Source: CAVXJN01 sp963773585
GTDB taxonomy: Bacteria > Pseudomonadota > Gammaproteobacteria > JASBUN01
NCBI GenBank assembly: GCA_963773585.1
Contig: CAVZBR010000001.1
Location: forward strand, 62,001 to 126,000
Reading direction: 5' to 3'
Length of the DNA stretch: 64,000 bases
Part shown: piece by piece, positions 33,504-40,902 of the stretch
How positions within the stretch are numbered: position 1 is the stretch's first letter
How the letters are laid out: each line of letters starts with the position of its first letter
The notes under the pieces: model-generated
Told to the model about the DNA's origin: nothing
Seen by the model: the letters and a program-made list of their open reading frames with translations, nothing else
Databases searched by the model: none
Translations under genes and position numbers: made by a program

Positions 33504-36233
33504 GTGGAGCCATGCCTTGAGAGCGAGCGCCCCAGCTGTCCGTCGCCTCGCGGCAGCGACGTGCTGAGCGAGCGCGAAGCGGCATTGCAGGCCAATGAGG
33601 TGCTGGCGTTGGCGCCAGCACCTCTGCTGCATGAGCTGGCGGAAGCCGCGACTGAATGCAGCTTCGCGTCGGGCGAATTCGTTTATGGCCGCGACGAAGT
33701 GGCGCGGGATGTATTCGTGTTGTTGGAAGGTCGGGTTGCCTACCCGGAGTTCATCGGCTGGATCAAAGAAGAGGACGCTCCCGATCTGCGGATCGCTTCG
33801 CGTTGCGGCCAGGCCTTCGGATTCGCCGGCGCGCTGATGGGTTACGAGCGCCGCGCGGTGTCGGCGATTTGCGAACTGCCCACGCGGGTGCTGCGTCTCA
33901 GCGGTGAGTCCATCGCCCGTGCCTGCACTGCCTACGGGCGCACCGGTATTCTGGAAGGTCTCGTGCGGGCGCACGTGCGCTATGAACGGCTTGGCGAGCA
34001 GCCCGGCTGGCAACGACTGCGCGGCAATCAGTGGCGCATTGCACAAATGCCGCTGGCCGAATGCCTGAGACCGCTGCCGGTCGGAGGTATTTGCGTGCTG
34101 GTGCTGCCCGAGGGCGCGGAGGCGGCGGCCGATCGGTGGCGCCATGCCTTGACGCTTGGCGCGATCACGACACCGCCGGCACTGGAGGCCGACGGACTGG
34201 TCCATGCGCCAGCCCTGCAACATACGCTCTCCGGCAAACGCGGAGAACAAGCCAAACGTGTGCTCGAGGATATTCTGTCCCGCAACGCACTCGCCTCGGT
34301 GTTGGATCAGGATCCGCAAACGTGGAGCGCGCGCGAACGTCTGCCGTTGCAGGTGCTGGAAACCTGGTTCGGCTCGACCGCCGCTGGCGTTGCCCTCGAC
34401 CAGGAACTGTCGGACCTGGATGCCGACGCGAAACAGCGATTGTTTGATTTTGCGCGCCGCGTCGGACGCGATGTAAGGGCGACGCTGTACATCCCCGCAA
34501 AAGATCTCGACCAAGCGTTCAGTGTCGGCGATCGGGTGGTGCTGCCGGGACACGACGCCGACGCGGCGTGTGTCGCCATCGACTTGATTGCAGAACAACC
34601 CGTCACCGGCAAGCGACTGCGGGTTCTACGAACGCCGGAGCGCGGCCGCGCGCGGGCTGCGCCCGGTGCCACAGTGGTGCGGCCAGCGCCGGTCGCGGTC
34701 AAGCCGAACATCGAGAGCCGAGGCCGTAACCGGCTATGGGAAGGCCTGCAATCGGGGCGGTTCTTCTGGACGGTCGAATTCATACCCTCCCACGAAAAGC
34801 CTTTGCGCGGAGAACTGGAACGCTTGTCGGGAATGGCGGGTGGCGCCGAGCCCGCGGACGACCGCATGGCCGGATTCGCGGTCACCGACCGGGTCCACTC
34901 CGATTACGATCCCGACCCCGTTTCCGCCGCGTTGTATCTCAAGGAGCGCTGTCACACCCAGCCCCTGGTGCACTTATCGGGGAAGGGGCGCGAGCTGTAC
35001 GATCTCAACGAAGCGCTCTGCCGTGTGGATGGGTTCGGCTTGGAAAATGTGCTGCTGCTCACCGGCGATCGGCTCAAGAACGAGCCCACCGATCGGCGCG
35101 CGCGCTATCTGGAATCGGTCTGTGCCATACAGACCGCGCGCAAGGGCTGGCCGCATTTGCACATTGGCGCGGCCTTGAATCCCTTCAAATACCGCGAAGA
35201 AGACGCGATGGCGCAGTATCTCAAGCTCGGCAAGAAGCTGGGATGCGGCGCCGATTTCATCATTACGCAGCTCGGCTACGACATGGACAAATATGACGAA
35301 GCCCAGGCGTGGATGAATTTCCGTGGTTATCAGACACCGTTGATTGCCAATCTCATGCTATTGAATGCCGCGCGCGGGCGCTGGATTCGACGCCAGCGTG
35401 TTCCGGGCATCGTAGTTTCCGATTCGCTGCAAGCGTTGCTGGAGGAAGAAGAGCGCACTTCCAGCGACAAGGGACGCGGGCGTGCCCTGGATCGTCTGGC
35501 AATGCAGATGGTGGGCCTGCGGCTGAAAGGCTTCAGTGGTATTCAATTGACCGGCGTCCATGATCATAAACAGCTGCAGACGTTGGGCCGCAAAGTCGAG
35601 CGATTCAGACAGGAGTACGACAGTAAGGAACGCTGGCAACGGCAATGGCAAAATCTGCTGACCGCACCCGGCAGCGGCATTGTTGCCGACCCGGCTCCGG
35701 GACCCGACGCGTGGCGCTGGCGGCCTGAGCGCGTGCAGCCCCACGGACATGGCTCGGCACGGTACCGACTCATGGACCAGGTGCATCGCAGCGCCTTCGA
35801 CCACGGGCCCGTCGCCGGCGCACTGGGCGGGGCGGTGCGGGGTGTCCGCCCGGGCAGTGTGGTCGGCCGGTTGCTGAAGGGAATCGAAGCGGGCATCAAA
35901 GGACCGCTGTTCGGCTGCGAGAGCTGCGGCATGTGCCGCTTGGCGGCGACTCAGTATGTGTGTCCGGAGACCTGTCCGAAAGGGCTCGCAAACGGCCCTT
36001 GCGGCGGCACGGACAACAACCGTTGCGAGTTCGGCGATCGCGAATGTATCCACAGCGGCAAGTACCGAATTGCACGGGATGCCGGCGTTCTGAATCAACT
36101 CGAGACCTGGATCGTGCCGGCCGTTCCAGCTGCGCGGCGCGGGACGGCTTCGTGGCCGGCCCACTTTTCCGGCAATGGACCGCAGATCGAAGTAGTGGCC
36201 CCATTCAGCCGCGCCGGCGGCGACTCAGACTAG
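33504..36233 (+). CDS. Multidomain MTHFR: cNBD + dead ABC-ATPase-like + MetF + MetV
   Basis: About 909 aa; ordinary MetF is near 300. Residues about 30-160 form a cNBD-like beta-roll (GQAFGFAGALMG, RRAVSAI). Residues about 190-385 align by eye with the island's own ABC ATPases: GGICVLVLPEG in place of Walker A, GVALDQELSDLD in place of Walker B/D-loop, and YIPAKDLDQAFSVGDRVVL in place of the H-loop, with Lys, Asp-Glu and His lost. Residues about 415-690 are a methylene-THF reductase barrel (TVEFIP with the catalytic Glu; LLLTGD). The end is a Zn/Fe-S-type MetV domain (CESCGMC ... CPETCP ... CGGTDNNRC). Start is GTG at 33504 just after ftfL; GTG 33561 is possible. Confidence 0.82.
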   Translation: MEPCLESERPSCPSPRGSDVLSEREAALQANEVLALAPAPLLHELAEAATECSFASGEFVYGRDEVARDVFVLLEGRVAYPEFIGWIKEEDAPDLRIASRCGQAFGFAGALMGYERRAVSAICELPTRVLRLSGESIARACTAYGRTGILEGLVRAHVRYERLGEQPGWQRLRGNQWRIAQMPLAECLRPLPVGGICVLVLPEGAEAAADRWRHALTLGAITTPPALEADGLVHAPALQHTLSGKRGEQAKRVLEDILSRNALASVLDQDPQTWSARERLPLQVLETWFGSTAAGVALDQELSDLDADAKQRLFDFARRVGRDVRATLYIPAKDLDQAFSVGDRVVLPGHDADAACVAIDLIAEQPVTGKRLRVLRTPERGRARAAPGATVVRPAPVAVKPNIESRGRNRLWEGLQSGRFFWTVEFIPSHEKPLRGELERLSGMAGGAEPADDRMAGFAVTDRVHSDYDPDPVSAALYLKERCHTQPLVHLSGKGRELYDLNEALCRVDGFGLENVLLLTGDRLKNEPTDRRARYLESVCAIQTARKGWPHLHIGAALNPFKYREEDAMAQYLKLGKKLGCGADFIITQLGYDMDKYDEAQAWMNFRGYQTPLIANLMLLNAARGRWIRRQRVPGIVVSDSLQALLEEEERTSSDKGRGRALDRLAMQMVGLRLKGFSGIQLTGVHDHKQLQTLGRKVERFRQEYDSKERWQRQWQNLLTAPGSGIVADPAPGPDAWRWRPERVQPHGHGSARYRLMDQVHRSAFDHGPVAGALGGAVRGVRPGSVVGRLLKGIEAGIKGPLFGCESCGMCRLAATQYVCPETCPKGLANGPCGGTDNNRCEFGDRECIHSGKYRIARDAGVLNQLETWIVPAVPAARRGTASWPAHFSGNGPQIEVVAPFSRAGGDSD

Positions 36234-36246
36234 CTGCTGCTGCAAC

Positions 36247-36295
36247 GATCGCCACACGGCTTCGACCGGCTGCCACAAAGCTTACTGTGGCGATC
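36247..36295 (+). terminator. Inverted repeat after the MTHFR fusion gene
   Basis: GATCGCCACA and TGTGGCGATC form a perfect 10-bp stem with a 29-nt loop that itself can pair; AAAATAA follows. It lies 14 nt after the stop. It is likely the end of the ftfL-MTHFR transcript or an mRNA-stabilising hairpin, without a T-run. Confidence 0.45.
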
Positions 36296-36423
36296 AAAAT
36301 AAGCTTCCCCGGTCAAACGCTTATAGCCACCCGATGCAGGATTCCGCAGGCCAGAAAGAAATGCTCCAGATATCCCTTGACAAGCGTTGCCATAAGTACC
36401 ATAAGCTCCGTTAAGAGACTGAA

Positions 36424-36837
36424 ATGAATCGCGCAAGCGTCGAGCTGGAGCAAGTCATGAAACAAGCGACGATCAGCGGGCACGAGCCGCAGAAGAGACA
36501 ACAGAAGAGCGAACTTTTCCGGCGCGGTCGCGTCAGCGGTAAGAGCTGGGCGGCGCGGCGTGCCAGCTACACGGAACTGGATCGCTTGGCAGACCTTGAC
36601 GCACGCATCCGTCACGACTGGTCCGGCTGGACTCAGAAGGGCGATGGCATACTGGCGCTGCCGCAGATCACCGGCTCGGTGCCGGTGGGTGACCCTGAGG
36701 CTGCTGCAGCGTTCTGGCGTGAAGTGGCCGGACCGGAATGGGAAATGCTGGTCAGGAACCAGGAGTTCATGGAAGGCTTCATTGAAGCCGTCATCGATAT
36801 TTACGACCGCGTCGCGGTCGAACTCGGGCATGCCTGA
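36424..36837 (+). CDS. Hypothetical protein, 137 aa
   Basis: Soluble, charged protein with a basic N-terminal half (EPQKRQQKSELFRRGR) and an acidic helical C-terminal half rich in Phe/Trp (AAAFWREVAGPEWEML, then EGFIEAVIDIYDRVAVELG). No family recognised. It lies between the MTHFR gene and the small RNA locus. Coding is supported by balanced composition and an uninterrupted frame, not by homology. Confidence 0.55.
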   Translation: MNRASVELEQVMKQATISGHEPQKRQQKSELFRRGRVSGKSWAARRASYTELDRLADLDARIRHDWSGWTQKGDGILALPQITGSVPVGDPEAAAAFWREVAGPEWEMLVRNQEFMEGFIEAVIDIYDRVAVELGHA

Positions 36838-36947
36838 AGCGCCAGCCCTGGCGAACTGAGTAAACCTCGCGCCGTTCACTCGAAGCGGCGGCCATGTTGC
36901 TTGACCGTTCGTTCAAGCGCCCTCGCTCGGATTCACGTATCAACTGC

Positions 36948-36979
36948 AAAAAAAAGCCGCCTCGGGGGGCGAGGCGGCT
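36948..36979 (-). terminator. Intrinsic terminator of the small RNA
   Basis: On the minus strand AGCCGCCTCG-CCCCC-CGAGGCGGCT forms a perfect 10-bp GC-rich stem followed directly by eight T (36948-36955). This is the only textbook rho-independent terminator I found in the window. There is no minus-strand protein gene upstream of it, which is why an RNA gene is inferred. Confidence 0.9.
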
Positions 36980-37070
36980 CAAGGAAACAGCCCGGGGGGA
37001 TGGGCTGTATGCTCGTAACCGAGCCGAACAGGAGGAGCAATACAAATTCCACCATTCACCTTGCGGTGCG
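36948..37070 (-). ncRNA. Predicted sigma54-dependent C-rich small RNA
   Basis: In a 422-bp gene-free gap the minus strand holds, in order: a near-consensus sigma54 promoter (37081-37096), an unpaired CTCCTCCT stretch (37030-37037) complementary to Shine-Dalgarno sequences, a small hairpin (GCTCG-GTTA-CGAGC), a hairpin with loop ATCCCCCC (36987-37008), and a terminator hairpin with a CCCCC loop and a run of T. Predicted length is about 123 nt. C-rich loops with an intrinsic terminator and sigma54 control recall NrsZ- and sX13-type trans-acting sRNAs. Evidence is structural only; no homologue can be confirmed here. Confidence 0.65.
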
Positions 37071-37080
37071 CCTAGGTTGT

Positions 37081-37096
37081 AGCAAGCTACATGCCA
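37081..37096 (-). promoter_or_regulatory. Sigma54 promoter of the small RNA
   Basis: Minus strand TGGCATGTAGCTTGCT matches the sigma54 consensus with two mismatches and correct spacing, and shares TGGCAT...TTGCT with the fdhBA promoter. The predicted start at about 37070 gives a 123-nt transcript ending at the T-run. Confidence 0.7.
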
Positions 37097-37259
37097 GGAT
37101 CTGAATGGCGCGCCGCTGCCGCCGCCCTGCCGCGTTTATGGAGCGCGCGTGTCGCAATGAAACACTTCCGCTCCCCGAAGCGAAACGTCGTGCGTACGGA
37201 AACACTTCAGGCGCAGAAGCGGTCATCTCTATTTTCTTCGACGACGCAAAGGAGCCGCG

Positions 37260-37637
37260 ATGGTCAAAACGCCGGAACACACCTACAGTGACGAACAGAT
37301 CCAGCAAAAGCTGCAGCAGGATTTGCCCCATTGGTATTACGAGAATGGCTGGATCCGGCGCAAGTTTCGCACGGCCGGTTGGAAGGGAACGCTCATGGTG
37401 GTCAACACCGTGGGACATCTCGCCGAAGCTGCCTGGCATCACCCGGACCTGACCGTATCCTACGCGTTCGTCATCGTGAAGCTCCAAACACACTCCGCAA
37501 AGGGGATCACGGACAAGGACTTCGCGCTGGCCCGCAAGATCGAGGAAGTAGTGGCGTGGCAACCTGGCAAGGAATCCGGCGGCGCATTGGAGGGCACCCC
37601 CGACGATGCCCGCTTCAAATACATCAAATACGATTGA
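37260..37637 (+). CDS. Pterin-4a-carbinolamine dehydratase family protein
   Basis: 125 aa. The PCD core is clear: AAWHHPDLTVSYAFVIV and TH...KGITDKDFALA, with the paired His and the TH and D residues of the active site. The N-terminus is longer than in simple PCDs. There is no aromatic amino acid hydroxylase nearby, and the gene opens the methanopterin cluster. A role in pterin handling for tetrahydromethanopterin is therefore more likely than phenylalanine metabolism. Confidence 0.85.
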   Translation: MVKTPEHTYSDEQIQQKLQQDLPHWYYENGWIRRKFRTAGWKGTLMVVNTVGHLAEAAWHHPDLTVSYAFVIVKLQTHSAKGITDKDFALARKIEEVVAWQPGKESGGALEGTPDDARFKYIKYD

Positions 37638-37781
37638 ACCGCACACGCGGCCCGGGTCGCGGCGCCGGCGGCGCGGACCGTGAACACCGTGTCCCGAAAG
37701 CGGTGCGGGCAGCCGACCCACTGTACCGGCGCCAGGACACCATGCTCGGTTGCCCCCGCCCCGCCAGCGCTTCCAGGTCAC

Positions 37782-37797
37782 TGGCACGGGCATTGCA
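37782..37797 (+). promoter_or_regulatory. Perfect sigma54 promoter before the methanopterin operon
   Basis: TGGCACGGGCATTGCA matches TGGCACGrnnnTTGCw at every defined position. The predicted start (about 37808) falls two bases before the ATG at 37810, so the mRNA would be almost leaderless. Confidence 0.75.
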
Positions 37798-37809
37798 AAA
37801 AGCCCTACC

Positions 37810-38829
37810 ATGAGCGCGCAACAGCCAAGCCGTAACTCCGCCCGCAATACCGTTCAGATCACAGCGCCGGCTCGCTTGCACATGGGTTTTGTCAATCCCA
37901 CAGCGGGGCCTGGACGCCGGTTCGGCAGTATCGGCATCGCCCTGCAAGCGCCCAGCACCCGTATTGTGCTGCGCGCCAGCGCTACCGCCACCGCTTCCGG
38001 TCCCGACGCCGAGCGCGCGCTGTCCTGGCTGTATCGCGCCGCCCGTATTCTCGGTTTTCCGCCTCGCGCGCATGTCGAAGTCCAGCAAGTCATACCAGCC
38101 CATGTGGGTCTTGGATCGGGTACACAGCTGGCGCTGGCGGTAGGCGTCGGACTTGCACGCCTGTATGGCAACACGGACAGCGTACGCCAGATTGCCCTGG
38201 TCACCGAACGCGGGACCCGCAGCGGTATCGGCGTCGCCGCCTTCGAGCAAGGAGGATTCCTGGTCGACGGCGGCCGCGGCAGTTGCGACGCGGTACCGCC
38301 GCTGATCGCCCGGCTGCCGTTCCCGGATTCGTGGCGCATCATTCTGGCCTTCGACGCGGCCACGCACGGGCTGCACGGACAGCAGGAACTCGACGCTTTC
38401 GATACGCTGCCGGAATTTCCCGAGCTCAGCGTCGCGCACTTGGCGCAGCTGGTATTGACCCGGATTCTGCCGGCCGTGGCTGAACAGGATTTGCACGTGT
38501 TCGGTGCGGCGGTGACGGAACTGCAACAGTGCGTGGGCGATCACTTTGCCCCCGCCCAGGGTGGCCGCTTTGCCAGCGCTGCCGTGGCGGATGCGCTGGC
38601 TTGCCTTGGCGATGCCGGCGCCACTGCCCTCGGTCAAAGTTCCTGGGGAACCGGCTTCTGCGTGGTCGACGGCCAGGAACGTGCGCAACGTCTGGTGAGC
38701 GCTGCCGGGCAGAAACTTTCTCGGCATACCGGGCTGCGCTTTCTCGTAGCGCGGGCCCGTAATGTCGGCGCGAGCATCACCGAAGCGTGTGCGGGCGCGG
38801 GCGACCACCCCGAACGCGCACAAATTTGA
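37810..38829 (+). CDS. Beta-ribofuranosylaminobenzene 5'-phosphate synthase
   Basis: 339 aa. GHMP-kinase-like fold: VQITAPARLHMGFVN at the N-terminus, VIPAHVGLGSGTQLALAVG (ATP-like loop), RGTRSGIGVAAFEQGGFLVDGG and GQSSWGTGF near the end. This enzyme joins p-aminobenzoate to PRPP with CO2 loss, the first committed step in tetrahydromethanopterin synthesis. The in-frame start at 37750 is not supported. No ribosome site precedes the ATG at 37810. pabB downstream would supply the pABA. Confidence 0.92.
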   Translation: MSAQQPSRNSARNTVQITAPARLHMGFVNPTAGPGRRFGSIGIALQAPSTRIVLRASATATASGPDAERALSWLYRAARILGFPPRAHVEVQQVIPAHVGLGSGTQLALAVGVGLARLYGNTDSVRQIALVTERGTRSGIGVAAFEQGGFLVDGGRGSCDAVPPLIARLPFPDSWRIILAFDAATHGLHGQQELDAFDTLPEFPELSVAHLAQLVLTRILPAVAEQDLHVFGAAVTELQQCVGDHFAPAQGGRFASAAVADALACLGDAGATALGQSSWGTGFCVVDGQERAQRLVSAAGQKLSRHTGLRFLVARARNVGASITEACAGAGDHPERAQI

Positions 38830-38857
38830 TCACCGCCGCCGCGAAGCAACTGGTTCA

Positions 38858-39760
38858 ATGGAAAAACGTTATCTAATGCATCTTTTCACGGCGTCCGCCA
38901 ACGCCAGCCCGTTCGATGTCAACATGGCATACGACGCGGGCTGGGACGCGCTGACGCCGTATACCAGCCTGGCGCTGTCGGAGATCGCGCCGCTGGTTCA
39001 GGACGCGATTTTTTCCCGCGGACCGAAGGGTGCGCGGCGCACGGGTATTTTTATCGGCGGTCGCGACGCCGGTTTGGCCCTGGACATGCTGGAGGCCGCC
39101 CGTTCGGCAATGGTGCCGCCTTTCGAAGTGGCGGTATGCGCAGACCCAAGCGGCGCCTTTACCACCAGCGCAGCGCTGGTTGCGCACGTCGAAGCGTGGC
39201 TGCGCAAAGCCCATGGCAAGGAGCTGACCGGTGCGCGCATGGTGATTTTCGGCGGCACTGGTCCGGTGGGTGTGACCTGCGCTGTGTTGGCGGCGCAAGC
39301 AGGTGCGCGAGTGCGCGTCGCCAGCCATCAAGGTCTTCAGGCTGCCCAGAAGATGGCCGAACTTTACAGCCGCCGGTTCGCAGTGGAACTTGAGGGTGTC
39401 GACGCCAGCGACGTACAGCACAAGCGCACGCTGTTGGCCGATACGGAGCTGTTGCTGTCGACTGCCAAAGCGGGCGTGCAAGTGATCGATGCCGAGGACC
39501 TGCGACACGCCCGGGAGTTGAAAGTTGCCGCGGACGTCAACGCGGTGCCGCCGGCCGGCGTCGCCGGGATCGGTGTGCAGGATGATGGCGTGCAACTACA
39601 GTCGGGCTCGGGCAGCGCAGTCGCCATCGGCGCGTTGGCAGTGGGTAATATCAAATACAAGGTGCAACAGGCGTTGCTGCGCCGCATGCGCGAATCCGAG
39701 GCGGCCTTGTATCTCGATTTTCAGGACGCATTCACCGTCGCCCGTGAATATGTCCGCTGA
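38858..39760 (+). CDS. mtdB: NAD(P)-dependent methylene-H4MPT dehydrogenase
   Basis: 300 aa from the ATG at 38858; the frame from 38762 overlaps the previous gene and is rejected. N-terminal FDVNMAYDAGWD, then FGGTGPVGVTCAVLAAQAGA for NAD(P) binding and ADVNAVPPAGVAGIG in the catalytic domain, as in MtdB/MtdA. MtdB oxidises methylene-H4MPT made by Fae. MtdA is an alternative name, but linkage to mch and fae favours MtdB. Confidence 0.92.
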   Translation: MEKRYLMHLFTASANASPFDVNMAYDAGWDALTPYTSLALSEIAPLVQDAIFSRGPKGARRTGIFIGGRDAGLALDMLEAARSAMVPPFEVAVCADPSGAFTTSAALVAHVEAWLRKAHGKELTGARMVIFGGTGPVGVTCAVLAAQAGARVRVASHQGLQAAQKMAELYSRRFAVELEGVDASDVQHKRTLLADTELLLSTAKAGVQVIDAEDLRHARELKVAADVNAVPPAGVAGIGVQDDGVQLQSGSGSAVAIGALAVGNIKYKVQQALLRRMRESEAALYLDFQDAFTVAREYVR

Positions 39761-40892
39761 ACGACCGCAGCCACTGCTCGCCGTTGCGACGTCCGGCCGC
39801 GCACTGGCGCGCTCCGCGCGCCGGGGCGGGTGGCGGGTGCGTGTGATCGATTGTTTCGCCGATTTGGACACCCGCCAGGTCGCCGAGCGGTGTGTGCGTG
39901 TTGCGTGGCATCACGGTAGTCCCGACCTGCAACAGGTGCTGGCGGTCGTGCGTGATACACCGCCCGATACCGCCGTGGTCTACGGCGGCGGAATGGAAGC
40001 GCAACCGGACCTGATCGATCGAATTGCGGCGCTGCGGACCGTGTACGGCAACGACGCCGCAGCACTGTCTACTGCCGGCGAGCCGGCGAAGTTCTTTCCC
40101 TTGCTCCGGCGCGTGGGCGTGCCGCACCCGGAAACGGTGACCAGCGCCCCTGAGGAGCACCGCGGGCAATGGCTTTGCAAGCGCAAACGCGGCTGCGGCG
40201 GCGACCACGTTCGCTGGTGGCGTTCGGGCGACGCGCCGGCGGACTGCTATTACCAGCGATACGTGGAAGGCGCACCGATGTCGGTGTTGTTTCTGGCCGA
40301 TGGCGAACGTGCACGATGCGTAGGATTCAACCGGCAGTTGACCGCCCCGACCGCCGGCGAACGCCCGTTTCGCTATGGCGGCGCCGTCTCACGGGCGCAG
40401 TTGGCGCCGGCGGATATCGAGGTGCTGGAACGTGCCGTGGCTGGACTCACCGTGGCGCTGGGACTGCGGGGGCTGAACGGTCTAGACTTTATCGCCGGCA
40501 GCGACGGTCCCGTAATCATCGAACTCAACGCCCGCCCCAGTGCCACGTTCGAACTGTACGACGCCGATGTTCGCGGCGGACTGCTGAAATGGCATATCGA
40601 TGCCTGCCGTGGTCTGCTTCCCGGACCGTTGGCGTGGCGGCGCTCGTGGGCGCGTGGACACGCAATCGTGTATGCCGAGCAGGATATCGAGGTGCCGCCG
40701 GGACTGCGTTGGCCGGCCTGGATTACCGACCGGCCGTGCGCCGGCGAGCGCATCGGCATCGGCAGTCCGATCTGCAGCGTCACCGCCCTGGGTCGAGATT
40801 TTCACGGTGCGAGCGCGGCGTTGCAGGCGCGTCAGGCACGGGTCGCGCAGTGGTTGGATGCTTTCATGGCGCGTCCGATGGCGTGTGGCTGA
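39750..40892 (+). CDS. ATP-grasp protein of methylotroph H4MPT cluster (ORF17 type)
   Basis: 380 aa from the ATG at 39750, overlapping mtdB by 11 nt. The ATP-grasp core shows LCKRKRGCGGDHV (Lys and Gly-rich loop), CYYQRYVEGAPMSVLFL and the metal-binding IIELNARPSATFELYD. Proteins of this type (ORF17) are known to accompany mtdB, mch and fae in methylotrophs and to be needed for the pathway, probably in cofactor synthesis. The exact reaction is not known to me. Confidence 0.85.
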   Translation: MSAERPQPLLAVATSGRALARSARRGGWRVRVIDCFADLDTRQVAERCVRVAWHHGSPDLQQVLAVVRDTPPDTAVVYGGGMEAQPDLIDRIAALRTVYGNDAAALSTAGEPAKFFPLLRRVGVPHPETVTSAPEEHRGQWLCKRKRGCGGDHVRWWRSGDAPADCYYQRYVEGAPMSVLFLADGERARCVGFNRQLTAPTAGERPFRYGGAVSRAQLAPADIEVLERAVAGLTVALGLRGLNGLDFIAGSDGPVIIELNARPSATFELYDADVRGGLLKWHIDACRGLLPGPLAWRRSWARGHAIVYAEQDIEVPPGLRWPAWITDRPCAGERIGIGSPICSVTALGRDFHGASAALQARQARVAQWLDAFMARPMACG

Positions 40893-40902
40893 GGTGGGAG
40901 CA

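Noticed and set aside
32460..34598. 712-codon minus-strand frame
   Set aside because: It is the antisense shadow of ftfL and the MTHFR fusion, both of which carry clear family motifs.
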